From: Larix kaempferi
Lineage: Eukaryota; Streptophyta; Pinopsida; Pinales; Pinaceae
Assembly: GCA_027924585.1 (NCBI GenBank)
Contig: BSBM01000372.1
Coordinates: 9,221,001-9,285,000 of the forward strand
Length of the DNA: 64,000 bases
Direction: 5' to 3'
A program made the position numbers and the translations under genes. This document shows positions 45,772 to 57,179 of this stretch, one piece after another. The notes beneath the pieces are model-generated. The model saw nothing but the letters and a program-made list of their open reading frames with translations. It was not told the DNA's origin and made no database searches. Every line of letters starts with the position of its first letter. The first letter of the stretch is position 1.

Positions 45772-46715
45772 TTGCAGTAGGCAAAGCAAATCATGTTGCA
45801 AAAACATATGAGTTTTCCCACTTTTTGTCACATTCGAAGCCAAGTGCCTTTCTGAGTCATGGAAATGAGGTTAGCCGACTATGTCATGAGAGGTTTGGAC
45901 ACCTAAATTATAAATATTTGCAGCTGCTGCAAAATAAATGCATGGTTGAAGGCCTTCCGAAAATCAAATCATCGAAAGGGATATGCAAGGGTTGCTTCAT
46001 TGGGAAGCACCCCGAGCACAAGTTTGATCGAGGAAAAGCTAGTAGAGCTTCTTGTATTTTTGGGTTGATTCACAGTGATATCAATGGTCTGCTGCCAAAT
46101 ACCTCCATGAATGGCTCAAGGTATGTTCTGACATTAATTGATGATTTCTCCATATTCACATGGGTCTACTTTCTCAAGAACAAATAAGAAGTGCTAGAAA
46201 AAATAAAAAATTTCAAGGATTCTATTGAGACTGCTACTGAGAGCAAGATCAAATATCTTAAATATGATAATGGTGGAGAATATATCAAATCAGATCTTCT
46301 GCAACTTTGTGTGGAAAATGGAATCCAAATCTAGCACACAGTCTCTTACACACCTCAGTAGAATGGTGTAGCAGAGAGGAAAAACCGAGCACTGAAAGAG
46401 ATGGCCACTTGTATGCTTGAGTTGAAAGGTTTGGATCCAAATATTTGGGTTGACCCAAGAATATTTATGCATAAATTCAAAACAGAGTTCCACACTCATC
46501 CTTCAAAGGTACTACTCCCTTCGAATCCTACACTAGTCACAAGCCTGATGTGTCCAATCTCAGGGTTTTTGGCTCCACTGCATGGGCTAGAATTTCGATT
46601 GAGAAGAGAAAATATTTGGAACCATAGAGTACTAAGTGCATCCTCAATGGATATGCTGAAGAATCCAAAGGATACAAACTCATGGATATCATATCCAAAA
46701 ATATATTCATCGAGC
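45768..46715 (+). pseudogene. copia-2B integrase, cut by gypsy-2
   Basis: Pre-integrase zinc region (CHERFGHLNY, CKGCFIGKHPEHKF) and core with IHSDINGLL, KYDNGGEYIKSD and VAERKNRALKEM. Stops at about 46185, 46333 and 46360 and the shared frameshift near 46505 break it. The first motif has lost the usual GP (GL here). Gypsy-2 interrupts at 46715, just past the conserved FGSTAWARI block; the five bases cgagc at 46711-46715 are its left target copy. Confidence 0.88.
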
Positions 46716-46929
46716 TGTTGTGGCCACAACAGATCACATGCTTAACTGAAACACGGGAGCCCCATTTCTAAATAAACGCAAAAGCATTTGGGTAAGTTCT
46801 TTCTAAACACCAAATCCTGAAGACCCCTTACCCATGCTTTTGGTCTTCATATTTGCCAAGTTTTTTTATTTCTTTTTCTAAGTGTTTCGGTCTGGAGAAA
46901 ACCTTAATTTTTGAGTGTTTTGTTGTTTA

Positions 46930-47480
46930 TTTATTCCAACCTGAAACCCGACAGTTTGCGCACCCGAAACCCAAAACCCAAAACCCGACAGTTGCGGGTT
47001 GCGGGATTCCATTTCTCTTTGTTTTCCGGTTATGTCAACCCGAAACCCAAAACCCTACAGTTTCAGGTTCTTCCTTTTAATAATTCTGGTATATTCTCTC
47101 CCGAAACCCGAAACCCGCTACTGTGGCTTTCGGGACTTCATTTTTTTTTTATCATTTTTGTGTGTTCCCGAAACCTGAAACCCGACAATGTCTCGTTTCA
47201 GGATTCGGGAAAAGGTTTCGCTTTTGTTTACTATTATTTTGTTTCTGAACCCCGAATTTCGGGTTGCGGCTTTCTGGAATTTGTTTTGCGTCTTTCTTTT
47301 GGATTGCGATCCCGAAACCCGAACCCGACCTTTCGGGTTGCGGCTTTCGGGAATTACATTTCTCGTTATGTTTTTCAAGTGTGTAATCTCAGAACCCAAA
47401 CCTGACTTTTTCAGATAGCAGCTTTCAGGAACCTTATTTAAATTTTGTGAATAAAGCACCAACGGCCCGATCCCGAATCC
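46930..47480. repeat. Degenerate CCCGAAA heptad zone in gypsy-2 5' LTR
   Basis: More than twenty matches to cccgaaa, cccaaaa or the reverse form tttcggg, often two or three in tandem (for example at 46963 and 47100), alternating between strands so that many pairs can fold back. The heptad is one base from the plant telomere repeat CCCTAAA. Position upstream of a TATA-like sequence suggests a promoter or enhancer role. The open frames here simply translate the repeat and are not genes. Confidence 0.75.
47424..47436 (+). promoter_or_regulatory. Possible TATA box in gypsy-2 LTR
   Basis: ttatttaaatttt is identical in the 3' LTR (about 57905-57917) and follows the heptad zone. Placement as the promoter is an inference. 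Confidence 0.35.
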
Positions 47481-48280
47481 TGATTCGGGTAATTTGAGCC
47501 ATTCATCCAGTCCGATCGCACAGTCAGGATTTCGTCTTGTAAGTTCGATAAATAAGGGTTTTTCTATTTTTCTTTTATCAATTTTACTATCGAAATTACT
47601 GTGCTGTGCCTATTTTTACTACGATTTTGGTTGCTAAGGGTCACCATTACCGGATTTTCAGTTATTTTAGGTTGGGTTGTTGCCATTACTGCATTATGCG
47701 TTCAGTAGTTTGGTTGTTTTGGATTCAGTAATGACCTTCTTCTGTTGTTTGATTGGACTTTGCAAGGCTTTGTAAATTATACCCTTTAGTCTCTCAGGAG
47801 TCCCTTTGGTCGTTCTGTTAAATCGGCGATCTGGATCCGGTTTGACAGGTGAACTCAGGTTTCCATGTTTGAACGTGCTAAACTCCTTGTCTTCATCTTT
47901 TCACAGTCAGCTCTCTTGCCATAATTTCTGTTTTCCTCCCAAATTTAGAGTCATGATTATTGATGTGATTAGATTTGTAATGATGAGATTTCAAATCCAG
48001 TGTAAGTCATGCGAGTCTCGATTGGATTTGTACTTTCGCATGGATCCAGATCTGGTTAACACACATTATAGCTCGTTTCGTTACAGTATGGATGATTGCA
48101 GTGTCCTAATGGTAATAATTTGATCATTACGATTGGTTCTGCTCAATCATTACGATCCTTGCAGCTGGCCTTAAATTGGTAACAAACATGAAACCTTTAG
48201 TTCATCCTTTGTAGTCTTTAAGAGGAAAATTTGCATGTTGATGTTGTAAGTTTCTTCTTGACGTATTTTGTATGAGCAAC

Positions 48281-48709
48281 ATGTAGACAGGAAATCAATC
48301 CCTTGATGCATGTTTTGAAGATGTAGAACTTCAGCTGTTACTATATCAAGAACCTATGTCACCACCTTTTGATGCAGGTATCCCTGATGTGAGCAGCGAT
48401 AGCAAAGAAGAAGATTCTGAAGCTCTGTCTGTCTGCGTGCAGCTCCTCAAGAAGAAGGAAAAGAAATATCCTGAAGAGCCGATTGATAAAGATGATACTA
48501 TTATACAAGATTTTATAATTAACGAAGAAACTGATATTCCACCACCTCCTTCTGAGGTGGACCCCTTGATGGATTTCTCTGTTTTTGAGAATGTCGCTCA
48601 TAATCCAGAAATTCCCATGGAAGATACTCTAGAAGACGAACTGCCCATTGTTGATACTCATCAATTAAGCACTGAATTTTTGATATGTCACAAGGAACTT
48701 TTTAATTAG
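48281..48709 (+). pseudogene. LTR-encoded acidic ORF, copy in gypsy-2 5' LTR
   Basis: A 142-codon frame in the sense orientation of the element. The matching ATG at 48281 is followed at once by TAG where the 3' LTR has CAG; an internal ATG at 48356 still opens 117 codons. The protein is strongly acidic with runs of Asp and Glu, a short basic patch (LLKKKEKKYPEE) and PPPP before SEVDPL. No signal peptide or membrane segment. I do not recognise the family. Both LTR copies are exactly 429 bases with no indel. Confidence 0.6.
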
Positions 48710-49737
48710 AAGGTGGATCCCTGAAAATCATTTAGAGGAAAGGTCATTAAAATCATGTAAGCCTGGAAAATGACAAGATTTCTTGGATCCTTAGTAAGAT
48801 CCGAATTTGTAATCCCTGTTTTGGGGAAAATCCCACCTGCACTCTTTTGTAATTTCCTATTTAACGAGAAATGCTTCTCGTAGTTAGGGGTTGGGAATTT
48901 TGGAGTTACACATCAGCAGGAGAAGGGACTGGGATACTCTGTTCATCAGAGCTTTTGTAATTTCTATACAAGACTCTTTTAATACAGTAACATTATCTTT
49001 TGATCTATCTCTTGTTATTCTTCAAGTTTGTTTGAGAATTACTGGTTGTGTACTTCAGATTGTCATCTACAGTGAATGATGTCATTTTGCATATATACGT
49101 AATGTATGGATCTGTTATATTGGTTTCCCTGTATGACTGATTAATGCTGTGAAGTATTTTATTGAGTTTATTCAATATTAATGCTTTCTTTATCGATTTC
49201 TGCAAATGATTCGTTGCACACAATAATCATGGTTAATTTTTCAATTGACAGAATGATTACAGATTGAACCTTGAAAAGGCTTAAGTACTTGAATTATTGT
49301 CTTTTAATTTTCATTAATAGATTGTGATTTGAGTTAATAAGTAACACATCAAAGACATTTCTGTTGAAGGTGGTAATTTACTTGTTCATCATACCTCAAG
49401 GTTGATCTGCACAATATCAAGCTTTCTTTTTAGAGTAGGACTAACTTAGATTAGTTTCCTCTTCTGAAATAGGTTAGCTTAGCTTAGCTTTACCATTTTC
49501 ACACCCTTGTTTTCCTTGATTGGAAAACTGACCTAATTGGTCAAACCACAAACTCTTAGAGTGCCAACGGAGGCCGAATACCTGTGGAGGATCACCATAC
49601 CAAACAGGTTGGGGATATAACTGCCCTTGCGCAGGGTCTTTCGAAGCCTTTCAACTTGGGTTTTCTTCCTCTGTTGGGATCCTTGGAACTTTTCCAGCAC
49701 CTTTGCATCTAACCTGCACAATCGAGGCCTCAACAAA

Positions 49738-49754
49738 TGGTGCTAGAAGGAGGG
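49738..49754 (+). promoter_or_regulatory. gypsy-2 primer-binding site
   Basis: tggtgctagaaggaggg begins two bases after the LTR. The TGG start fits the complement of a tRNA CCA end. I cannot name the tRNA from memory with confidence; it differs from the tRNA-Asp site of gypsy-1. Confidence 0.65.
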
Positions 49755-49875
49755 CCACTAGTACAACATTCCTAAACAAGCTACTAAGAAAACTCCTCCA
49801 ACAAGTACTTCAACGGTTCAAACTCGAAGCCAATCAAGGGCTTCAACCTCTGAACAACCCACTGAGTCACAATCC

Positions 49876-51384
49876 ATGGTTGTTCCTACTACACCTACTC
49901 AGGCCACTACTATTGTTGCTTCACCTACATCACAACAGGTTGGAAGGGATGTCGTAATGATATCCCCTACAAAAGGACCAATTCTCCTTGAAGACATTTT
50001 GAAAAAGTCTTGTGACAGTGTAACTAGATTGGAACAAAGACTCCCTATTCAGCGAAACCGTGGCCTGGCAGCTATCAATTTAGATAACGTTTTGTAGACC
50101 GGTGATCAAGAGGGTCAACGAAACACGATTACACTGACCAGTGATCAACCGACCCAACAAATAGCTGATCCGAATAGTGAACATCAATAGACAGCTGATC
50201 AAAACACACAACACCAAGAAACAGTTGATCATTCAGGTTCTCCTGAATATAACCTTAATCAACTTTTTCAGGAAACACCAGATCAACCAAAACTTGGAGT
50301 TAGTGGACCACCACCATCTCCCCCTTCATCTTCATCATCTTCCTCAGACAGTGAATATTATTCAATTTCTTCTTCATCATCATCATCAGAAGAACCATCA
50401 ATGGCTGGAGCAGGCCAAAACAGATCATGGCTCGACCAAGATGCAGTATGGGTACTTGGAGACCAACATAGACTACCCAAAAACCCTGATAAATGGTTAC
50501 CCAAGTTTAACCCAGATGACAAGTCACCTGCACTAGATCATGTTAAAACCTTCATGCAGGCTATTAGACTTAGGAGTGTCATTCATGAGGATGTGGTCTG
50601 TAGAATATTTCCTTATACTTTTGAAGGAAAGGCAACTGCATGGTAGTTCGCCTTACCACCAAGGTCTATCATTTCTTGGGATGAGTTTGAGAAATTATTC
50701 ATCCAAAAGTTTGGAGATGACAAAACACCACAAGATCTTGTTTTGGAATTATCCTCCATGAAAATCAAAGGAAAAGAAAGGGTTAAAGATTTCAATCAAA
50801 GGTTCTCATACCTAAAGAGTAGAATTCCCACCAACCTTCTTCTGGCTGAAGAATTGTTTGTAGCTTACTATGAAAGGGGCCTACCTGCACCTATTGCAAT
50901 GTGGGTGAAACAAGCACACAAAGAAACTTTGTTGGAAGCGTTTGCTGAAGAAATACAAATTGAAAAGGACATCTTCTGTCTGAAGGACAACCCTGAAACC
51001 TCAGAAGAATAGCCTTCTACTTCCAAGAAAAGAAATGACAATGTTCCCAAACCCACTGCTCAAAACAAGGATCCATTTGACATGACTGACATGAAAAAGT
51101 TCATCCAGAAAATGTCAAACGAGATGGTGGACTTGAAAAAGACAAACAATGAAAATCAAAACCAGAATAGAGGTTTTATAAGGCCACCTTTTAGGAGACC
51201 TTATCAACCTCCACCGAATCCACCACCTCCTAATCTAACAGAAGGCCTCATAAATGAAGAAATTTATTCTATTTTTAGAGCCCTAGCTACAGAATCCCAA
51301 AACACCCCTGAAGTTTCCAATGATCAAATCGATCCAGATCTACAATTAATTGAAGGAGAAGAAGATGAACACGAGGATCCATAA
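49876..51384 (+). pseudogene. gypsy-2 gag
   Basis: One frame with several nonsense codons (about 50095, 50188, 50644, 51010). It opens with polar text and a Ser run (50320-50400). The gag core follows: DKWLPKFNPDDKSPALDHVK, FPYTFEGKATAW, FIQKFGDDKTPQDLVLEL, VKDFNQRFSYLKSRIP and FVAYYERGLP. The C-terminal part has Asn/Gln-rich and Pro-rich stretches (RPYQPPPNPPPPNL) and ends acidic. No zinc knuckle is visible, as in gypsy-1. The true start could lie upstream of 49876, since the frame is open back towards the primer site only in pieces. Confidence 0.82.
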
Positions 51385-52200
51385 ATCAACACTGTAAGTT
51401 ACTTTTCAGAACTTCCTATGTGTGGAGAAGAAGAAGAACCTGAGATTGTGTTTAATGTTTAACATCCTTACAACACAAGGTCTAAACCTCAACCCCCTTA
51501 GGAACCTTCATCCTCCACACCAGTTCCTAATAAAGGTAGGATTGTTCCCCAGAAGGACACATTCATCCTCGAAATGGAGTACAACCTAGTTGAAGATCTT
51601 AAAAGAGTTAAGGCAAACATCTCTTTGTTTGAATTGTTGAAAATCCCTTCCATGAGGGATACCTTACCCAAAAGTATGGTAGTCAAACAACCAAGAGAGT
51701 CACAGAATAACAACCTTGACTCTTTCACTAATCCAGATGATCAAAAGTCTGGAAGCAGAAGAACTCCCCCTTTTCTGCTTACTTTTGAGATTTTCAACCG
51801 AAACGTACATAACTGCATGATAGACTCAGGTGCCTCATCAAATGTGATGCCTTTGTCTGTTTGTAGAAAGTTGAATGCCACATGGGAACCTTGCCCCACT
51901 CAGATAGTACAACTTGATAGATCTAAAGTCAGAGTGGTAGGGAGACTTAGAAAGGTTCTTCTTACACTGTCAACAGATCCTCGGATCCACCAAAAAATTG
52001 ACATAGTCATTGTTGACATCCCATAAGTATATGGTATGTGGCTGAGCAGAGACTGGTCGAAAAAGATAAAAGGCTATTTTGCTACTGACTGGTCCCATTT
52101 GTGGTTACCCTACAATGGATAGCCAAACAAGATCAAGATTAGTAGGGAACCTTACATGAAATAGACAGTCACAGACTTAAATGACTCAAGTGAGCCTGCA
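51385..52200 (+). pseudogene. gypsy-2 protease
   Basis: In frame with gag. The retropepsin active site is CMIDSGASSNVMPLSVCRKL near 51815-51875, followed by VRVVGRLRKVLLTL and DIVIVDIP. After a TAA at 52024 the frame continues with MWLSRDWSKKIKGYFATDW. The Asp-Ser-Gly core is intact. Stops at about 51384, 51460, 51500 and 52024 make it inactive as it stands. Confidence 0.85.
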
Positions 52201-52379
52201 GGTTATTTCAACTCACACATTGAGCATTTTACATTTGATACCTTCTTTGGGGATTTACTAGATAACACTTCACCACAAGAGAATGCACAAAATGAATCTC
52301 AGGTAAGTCATCTCACCTCTGTTCCATTCTCAGGAGACATTGTACATAATGTTTTTAATGTAAATACAAATTTTAGATT

Positions 52380-52617
52380 AGATCCAATTGCTTGGACATT
52401 GTTTTTTGACGGCTCTAGGTCTAAGGATGGAGCTGGTGCAGGGTGTGTCCTCATAGATACAAGAGGAACGAAAACTATGATTGCATGCAAGTTGGAGTTT
52501 GACTGTACCAACAATGTAACTGAATATGAGGCCCTGGTGCAGGGACTTAAGAAGGCTATTGACATGAAAGTATAGATAATCCAATGCTTTGGGGATTCAG
52601 AAATCATTGTCAAACAT
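52380..52617 (+). pseudogene. gypsy-2 upstream RNase H-like domain
   Basis: The frame reads WTLFFDGSRSKDGAGAGCVL from about 52393, with the first Asp at 52408-52410, then NNVTEYEALVQGLKKAIDM and FGDSEIIVKHV. This matches the domain at the same place in gypsy-1. It lies between protease and RT and is separate from the RT-linked RNase H. A stop at about 52573 interrupts it. The three acidic positions typical of RNase H are present. Confidence 0.83.
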
Positions 52618-53130
52618 GTGAGGAATAAAATACATTGCTTATCTCCTCACCTAGTGAATTATCAGAAATTGGTAAGAGATCTTACTAGTTCCTTTACTGC
52701 ATTCAATAATAATTCAGTCCCTAGATCTCAAAATTTCAATGTTGACTTGTTGGCAAATACAACTTCCAGATTGATTCCACAAGAGGGTCTGTCTCCTCAA
52801 ACATTCTCAATAGAACTTATGTACAGGCCTTCCATACCAGATAATGTAACTAATTGGAAATTTTTTGACGACGATCAGCAGATACTTGATTTTCTGACAG
52901 CCCGAGATACATTCCAGGATATGGCTATAGACGAGGCTGAACATGAAAAGTCTCTCTCTGATCCCTCGAATGTTATCCCAAAGTCTGTAATCGATTTGGA
53001 GAAGTTCTACGATTTGCAGGACAAATTCAGACATAAAACGAATTGCAAAACCCAGAGCTCCTTGCTTAACTATGAGCAAGTTAACTTAGGTACCGAGCAA
53101 GAACCTCGTTTTATCAACTTGGGAGTCGAT
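52618..53130 (+). pseudogene. gypsy-2 linker between extra RNase H and RT
   Basis: Open in the gag-pol frame. It includes VPRSQNFNVDLLANTTSRL, which resembles the end of an RNase H fold, then YRPSIPDNVTNWKFFDDDQQ and an acidic connection. The gypsy-1 linker has the same layout (IPRDCNQTIDSLA, RPAVPDDIKHWRVFQDEQ), which supports common ancestry of the two elements. Confidence 0.75.
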
Positions 53131-54060
53131 TGCACACCTGAAGAACAAAGAGCCATCATTAAGCTGTGTAAAGAATATAAAAATGTATTTTCCTGGACAT
53201 ACGACGAATTGAAAACATTCGACATTAGCATCATGTATCATAACATACCCATGAAGCCGAAAGTGAAACCATATCAACCGAAGCTGCACAAAATGCATCC
53301 CAGCTTGGAACCTTCTATGAAAAAAGAACTGGAAAAGTTACTCACCGCCTGAATTATTTTCCCGGTGAGGCATACACAATGGATAGCCAATTTGGTGCAT
53401 GTCCGAAAGAAAAGTGGAGAAATTCGACTATGTGTTGATTTTCGGAATCTAAATTGGGCTTCCGAAAAGGACAATTATCCTGTTCCTCCTATGGAGCAAA
53501 TTTTGCAAAAGGTAGCAGGGTCAGATATGTTCTCACTCCTTGATGGTTTTTCGGGATATAACCAGGTTATGGTTTCCCCGGACGATCAATAGAAGACTGC
53601 TTTCAGAACCCCTTGGGGCACTTTCACTTATAGGCGGATTCCTTTCAGTTTAATCAATGCAGGAGCCACTTTTCAGAGATCTATGGATATAGTTTTCTGG
53701 GCTTTGATGCATAATTTTGTCGTAGTTTATCTAGATGACATTACTATGTATTCTAAGAAGCGACATGAACATCTTTTTGCTCTGAAATAGTTTTTTGAAC
53801 GTTGCAGAAAGTATGCTTCTTGGTTTCATTGTGTCAAAGGAAGGTATGATTATTGACCCCGAGCGAACTGATGCTATTTCAAAAATCAGCTTGCCAGGCT
53901 CGCGCAAAGCAACGCAGTCCTTCCTGGGTAAGATCAACTTTGCACATAGATTTGTACCTAATTTTGCACAGATAGTTAAACCTTTACAGAATTTAGTTAA
54001 GAAAGATGTACAGTTTCCATGGTCACAAGAACATAAAGATGCGTTCATTGAAATTCGATA
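53131..54060 (+). pseudogene. gypsy-2 reverse transcriptase
   Basis: RT from ECTPEEQ-like text through YKNVFSWTYDEL, HVRKKSGEIRLCVDFRNLNW, SLLDGFSGYNQVMVSPDD, TPWGTFTYRRIPF and INAGATFQRSMDI, to the intact catalytic YLDD at 53728-53739. Stops occur at about 53350, 53590 and 53788. A frameshift near 53800 moves the thumb (LLGFIVSKEGMIIDPERTDA, GKINFAHRFVPNF) into the next frame. Confidence 0.92.
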
Positions 54061-54520
54061 GGCCATAGCCGAAGCTCCTACTTTGATGTCCTCGGACTTT
54101 GATAAAGATTTCATTTTGTATACTTTTGCTACGGACTTCTAGTATGTAGCTGTCTTAACGCAGAAGCATGACAATGACACAGAAATTCCAATATCTTTCA
54201 TCAGTTCGACCTTCAAAGGAGCTGAGCTTGATTATTCTCAAATTGACAAGCAGGCCTACGCGGTCTATAAGTTTGTCAAGCATTATAGGCCTTATTTGTT
54301 GAAATCTTGAACCAAGGTCATTGTACCCTACTTTGCCATCAGGAATGTGTTGATCCAGAAAGAGTTGGGAGAAAAAAGGGCTCACTGGATGACAGCCCTG
54401 CAAGAGTATGATCTTGAAATCATACCAGCCAAAATTGTCAAAGGACAAGATCTCTGCTTGCTTACTGCACAATCAAACGATCCTATACAACAGTAGATTG
54501 AATGGGATCAAGAGTAACAG
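54061..54520 (+). pseudogene. gypsy-2 RT-linked RNase H
   Basis: In the frame of the RT thumb: APTLMSSDFDKDFILYTFAT, VLTQKHDND, PISFISSTFKGAELDYSQID, KQAYAVYKFVKHYRPYL, then HWMTALQEYDLEIIPAKIVK. It has the family layout, with stops at about 54060, 54140 and 54308. The typical YTFATDA acidic start is partly lost. Confidence 0.8.
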
Positions 54521-55572
54521 GTTCCAACAGGTTCTATCAATGCCATTGATACCCCTACCTTCGAGTGGTATGACCATATCAAATTTTTTCTGAACCATGG
54601 GTTTTCCCCTGAAACCCTTGAATTTAAGAAACACATAGCCTTAAGATTGAAGGCTGCTCCTTATCAATTCATTAATGAAGTCTTATTTAGAAAAAATTAT
54701 GATGGATTTTTCCTTAGGTGTTTGGAAAAGAATGAAAATGATAACATCCTCTTTCAATTTCATGTAGGATCTACTAGAGGCCACTTTTCGGGAGAGACAA
54801 CGGCTCATAAGATACTTAGGGCTGGGTATTATTGGCCCATGTTGTTTAAAGATGCATATGCTTATGTAAGGAAATGCGAACCATGCCAAAAATGTGCAGG
54901 AAAGTTCAGGAGACTTGCTTTTCCTCTTCAACCAGTCACTATTAAGTTTCAATTCCAACAATGGAGACTAGACTTTGTCGGACCTATCAACCCTGCCTCT
55001 TCTTTGCAACACAAATACATCCTTACAGCCATTGACTACTTTACCAGATGGGTAGAGGCAGTCCCACTTAAAAAATGTAATGATGGCCAAGTGATTTCCT
55101 TTCTTGACAGTCATATAGTCACACACTTTGGTGCTCCAGAGTACCTCGTTTTTTATAACGCGCCCTATTTTTCTTCAATTGATTTAACTGAATACGCCCT
55201 TGAAAAAGGGATTAAGTTGAAATTTTCTGCCAATTACTACCCTAGGGTAATGGGTTGGATGAGTCTTCTAACAAAAATATGATCAATATTCTTAAGAAGT
55301 CTGTAGCTTCTCATCATAGATATTGGCACACACAGTTGTACAATGCTCTTTGGGCAAATCGAATCACTCCAAAGGCAACAATTGGAAATCCCCCCTACTA
55401 CTTGGTTTATGGTAAGGAAGCTGTTCTTCCTTCTAACTTCACCATCCCATCACTACAGTTAGCTCAGTCTATCCAAGAAGATGAGTCTTCTCCCCTCCAG
55501 CACAGAATTGATACTTCACTCAAATTGGAAGAAGACAGGGAAACAACTAAAAAAAAGTTATATCATCATTAA
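54521..55572 (+). pseudogene. gypsy-2 integrase
   Basis: The zinc region has HVGSTRGHFSGETTAHKILR, AGYYWP and CEPCQKC. The core has WRLDFVGPINP (first Asp), LTAIDYFTRWVEAVP and VFYNAPYFSS, where the second catalytic Asp (normally TDN) is replaced by Tyr-Asn. After a frameshift near 55250 the frame resumes at DESSNKNMINILKK, holding the Glu. The end has WANRITPKATIGNPPYYLVY and YGKEAVLP. The loss of the second Asp plus the frameshift make it inactive. Confidence 0.88.
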
Positions 55573-55856
55573 CAGATGGTGAAGAGATGGTTTGATGAAA
55601 ATCATCATCTGATAGGGAATTTTCTGTTGGAGACTTGGTCCTGAGATGGGACAAACAACATAAAGACAAGAACGCATATCCCAAGTTTCAACGTCTTTGG
55701 TTGGGGTCTTTCATTATTACAGAAAAGATTGGCCTTGGTACGATTCGATTACAGCCACTAGAGGGAGTTGTGGACACCTATCCAGTGAATGTTTCACTTC
55801 TCAAAAATATTTTGTTTGATCAATCTGATGCATTTGTACATAGGAGTGGTGTGTGA
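55573..55856 (+). pseudogene. gypsy-2 integrase C-terminus
   Basis: After another frameshift, MVLRWDKQHKDKNAYPKFQR and LWLGSFIITEKIGLGTIRLQ give the same DNA-contacting module as the gypsy-1 C-terminus. It ends the pol frame at 55856. Confidence 0.82.
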
Positions 55857-57179
55857 TTTCTGTTTCCTTGATTTTATTGATTTTCTATGATTGTTTTCAT
55901 CTATTTGTTTTAATAAATCCCACACATATGGCAATGCCTGACGGTCAGTTTTTCTCTCATAATCAGTTCAATTGAAAATCTAGTACTGTTTGTCAACCAC
56001 AGTTTCTTCGACCTATGTCAGAATTTTCTCAGCGGAGGGTTAAACAGTTGGTAATTGTGAGACTTCAATTGATACCTTTTCATCCTAGTCATTATCTTAC
56101 ACATGTATTTTTGTTTAATTGAGGTTCGGGGTGTGACTAATTTTTCTTATCTCATGTTTCATGGATTAAACAACATATCATAATAACCTGTTTAGCTTTA
56201 TCCACTCTGGAATCCTCTTACAATCCTCTTGATAATAATCCTCTTAATAAATGTAAATTACAAGGTGGGGGGTCTTCTTTTAAGCCAACCCATTAGGTTC
56301 ATAAGTGCTATAGTGGAATGACATCTTCACATCATGCCACCACACTTGGAAGATGACTCTCAGTCAGCTGGGAGTTGGAAGATCCTATCATAGGTCGGTC
56401 CATTCATGTTTTGCGAAGCATTGGTGAGTAACATTACCATTATATGGTTACCAAGCCATGGTAGTGCCTTGTAATTCACAACTCAATAATTTTTTTTGTT
56501 TTGTTTTAGTTTTGTTTGTAAGATACTCGCTGAATGTAGGAACAGGGGGGTCTTATCACAAGCCATCCCTGCCATGATCATGTGTTTGACCCTAGATTGA
56601 AATTATCATCATATGGTCACCAAGCCATGATAGTTGATTTCGGTGTCACAACTGGAAGACAAAGAGTCTCCTTACCGAGCTGGCTTGTTTAGTTTCTAGA
56701 TCAGGCTTGTGAATGGCGTTGCTATTTTTTGATCACCAAGTCAGGGCAGTGCTCCTATGTCTGCAAGTTCTTGCACCTCTTTGATCTATAAAAAAAAACA
56801 GAAAAAAAAAATGTGAAGAATGTAGACAACTAGGTAAAGTATTGTAAATAAATAATTTTCAATAAATCAAGGTGATGTGTAATTGGGATATCCATGAGCA
56901 ATTCTGAGCTAATTCTCAGGTTTAACACAATCTGGCTTTTGTGATTGCATGAAGGTAAAGACTCTCAGCTGTTTCTGGAACTTCCTTATCCAATTAACAT
57001 TACTTTAACATGATCATGTATGGAAGTATATTAATTTTATGTTTCTTGCTTATCAACTGTTCCCTCTAGTGAACGTTTTCTAAAATTTCAGGTTGGGGTG
57101 GTCTTGGTTGCCTGACATACTCTCTTTAGTTGAATTTTTTATTGTAGAGAAAATTGGTTCGTCCCAACTAGTTGCGATT
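55857..57179 (+). other. gypsy-2 non-coding 3' segment
   Basis: 1.3 kb between pol and the 3' LTR with no usable frame. It contains three related hairpin-forming segments (about 56430-56470, 56600-56640, 56715-56755), each with caccaag or taccaag followed by ccatg or tcagg. No clean purine tract abuts the LTR; aggaacagggggg at about 56539-56551 is the best purine run. Confidence 0.6.

Larger units (their letters stand above)
46716..49735 (+). repeat. gypsy-2 5' LTR (3020 bp)
   Basis: Pairs with 57180-60192. It contains, in order, a zone of CCCGAAA-type heptads on both strands (about 46930-47480), a possible TATA element, an open frame (48281-48709) and a non-coding remainder. It ends CCTCAACA next to the primer site. 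Confidence 0.93.

Noticed and set aside
46853-47462. Overlapping open frames of 75-164 codons in the gypsy-2 LTR (and again at 57345-57980)
   Set aside because: They translate the CCCGAAA heptads on both strands (repeating NPKP/RNPKPD-like text) and are artefacts of the repeat.
55857-57179. An env-like gene after gypsy-2 pol
   Set aside because: Stops in all frames and no membrane-spanning text. The segment looks structural or regulatory.
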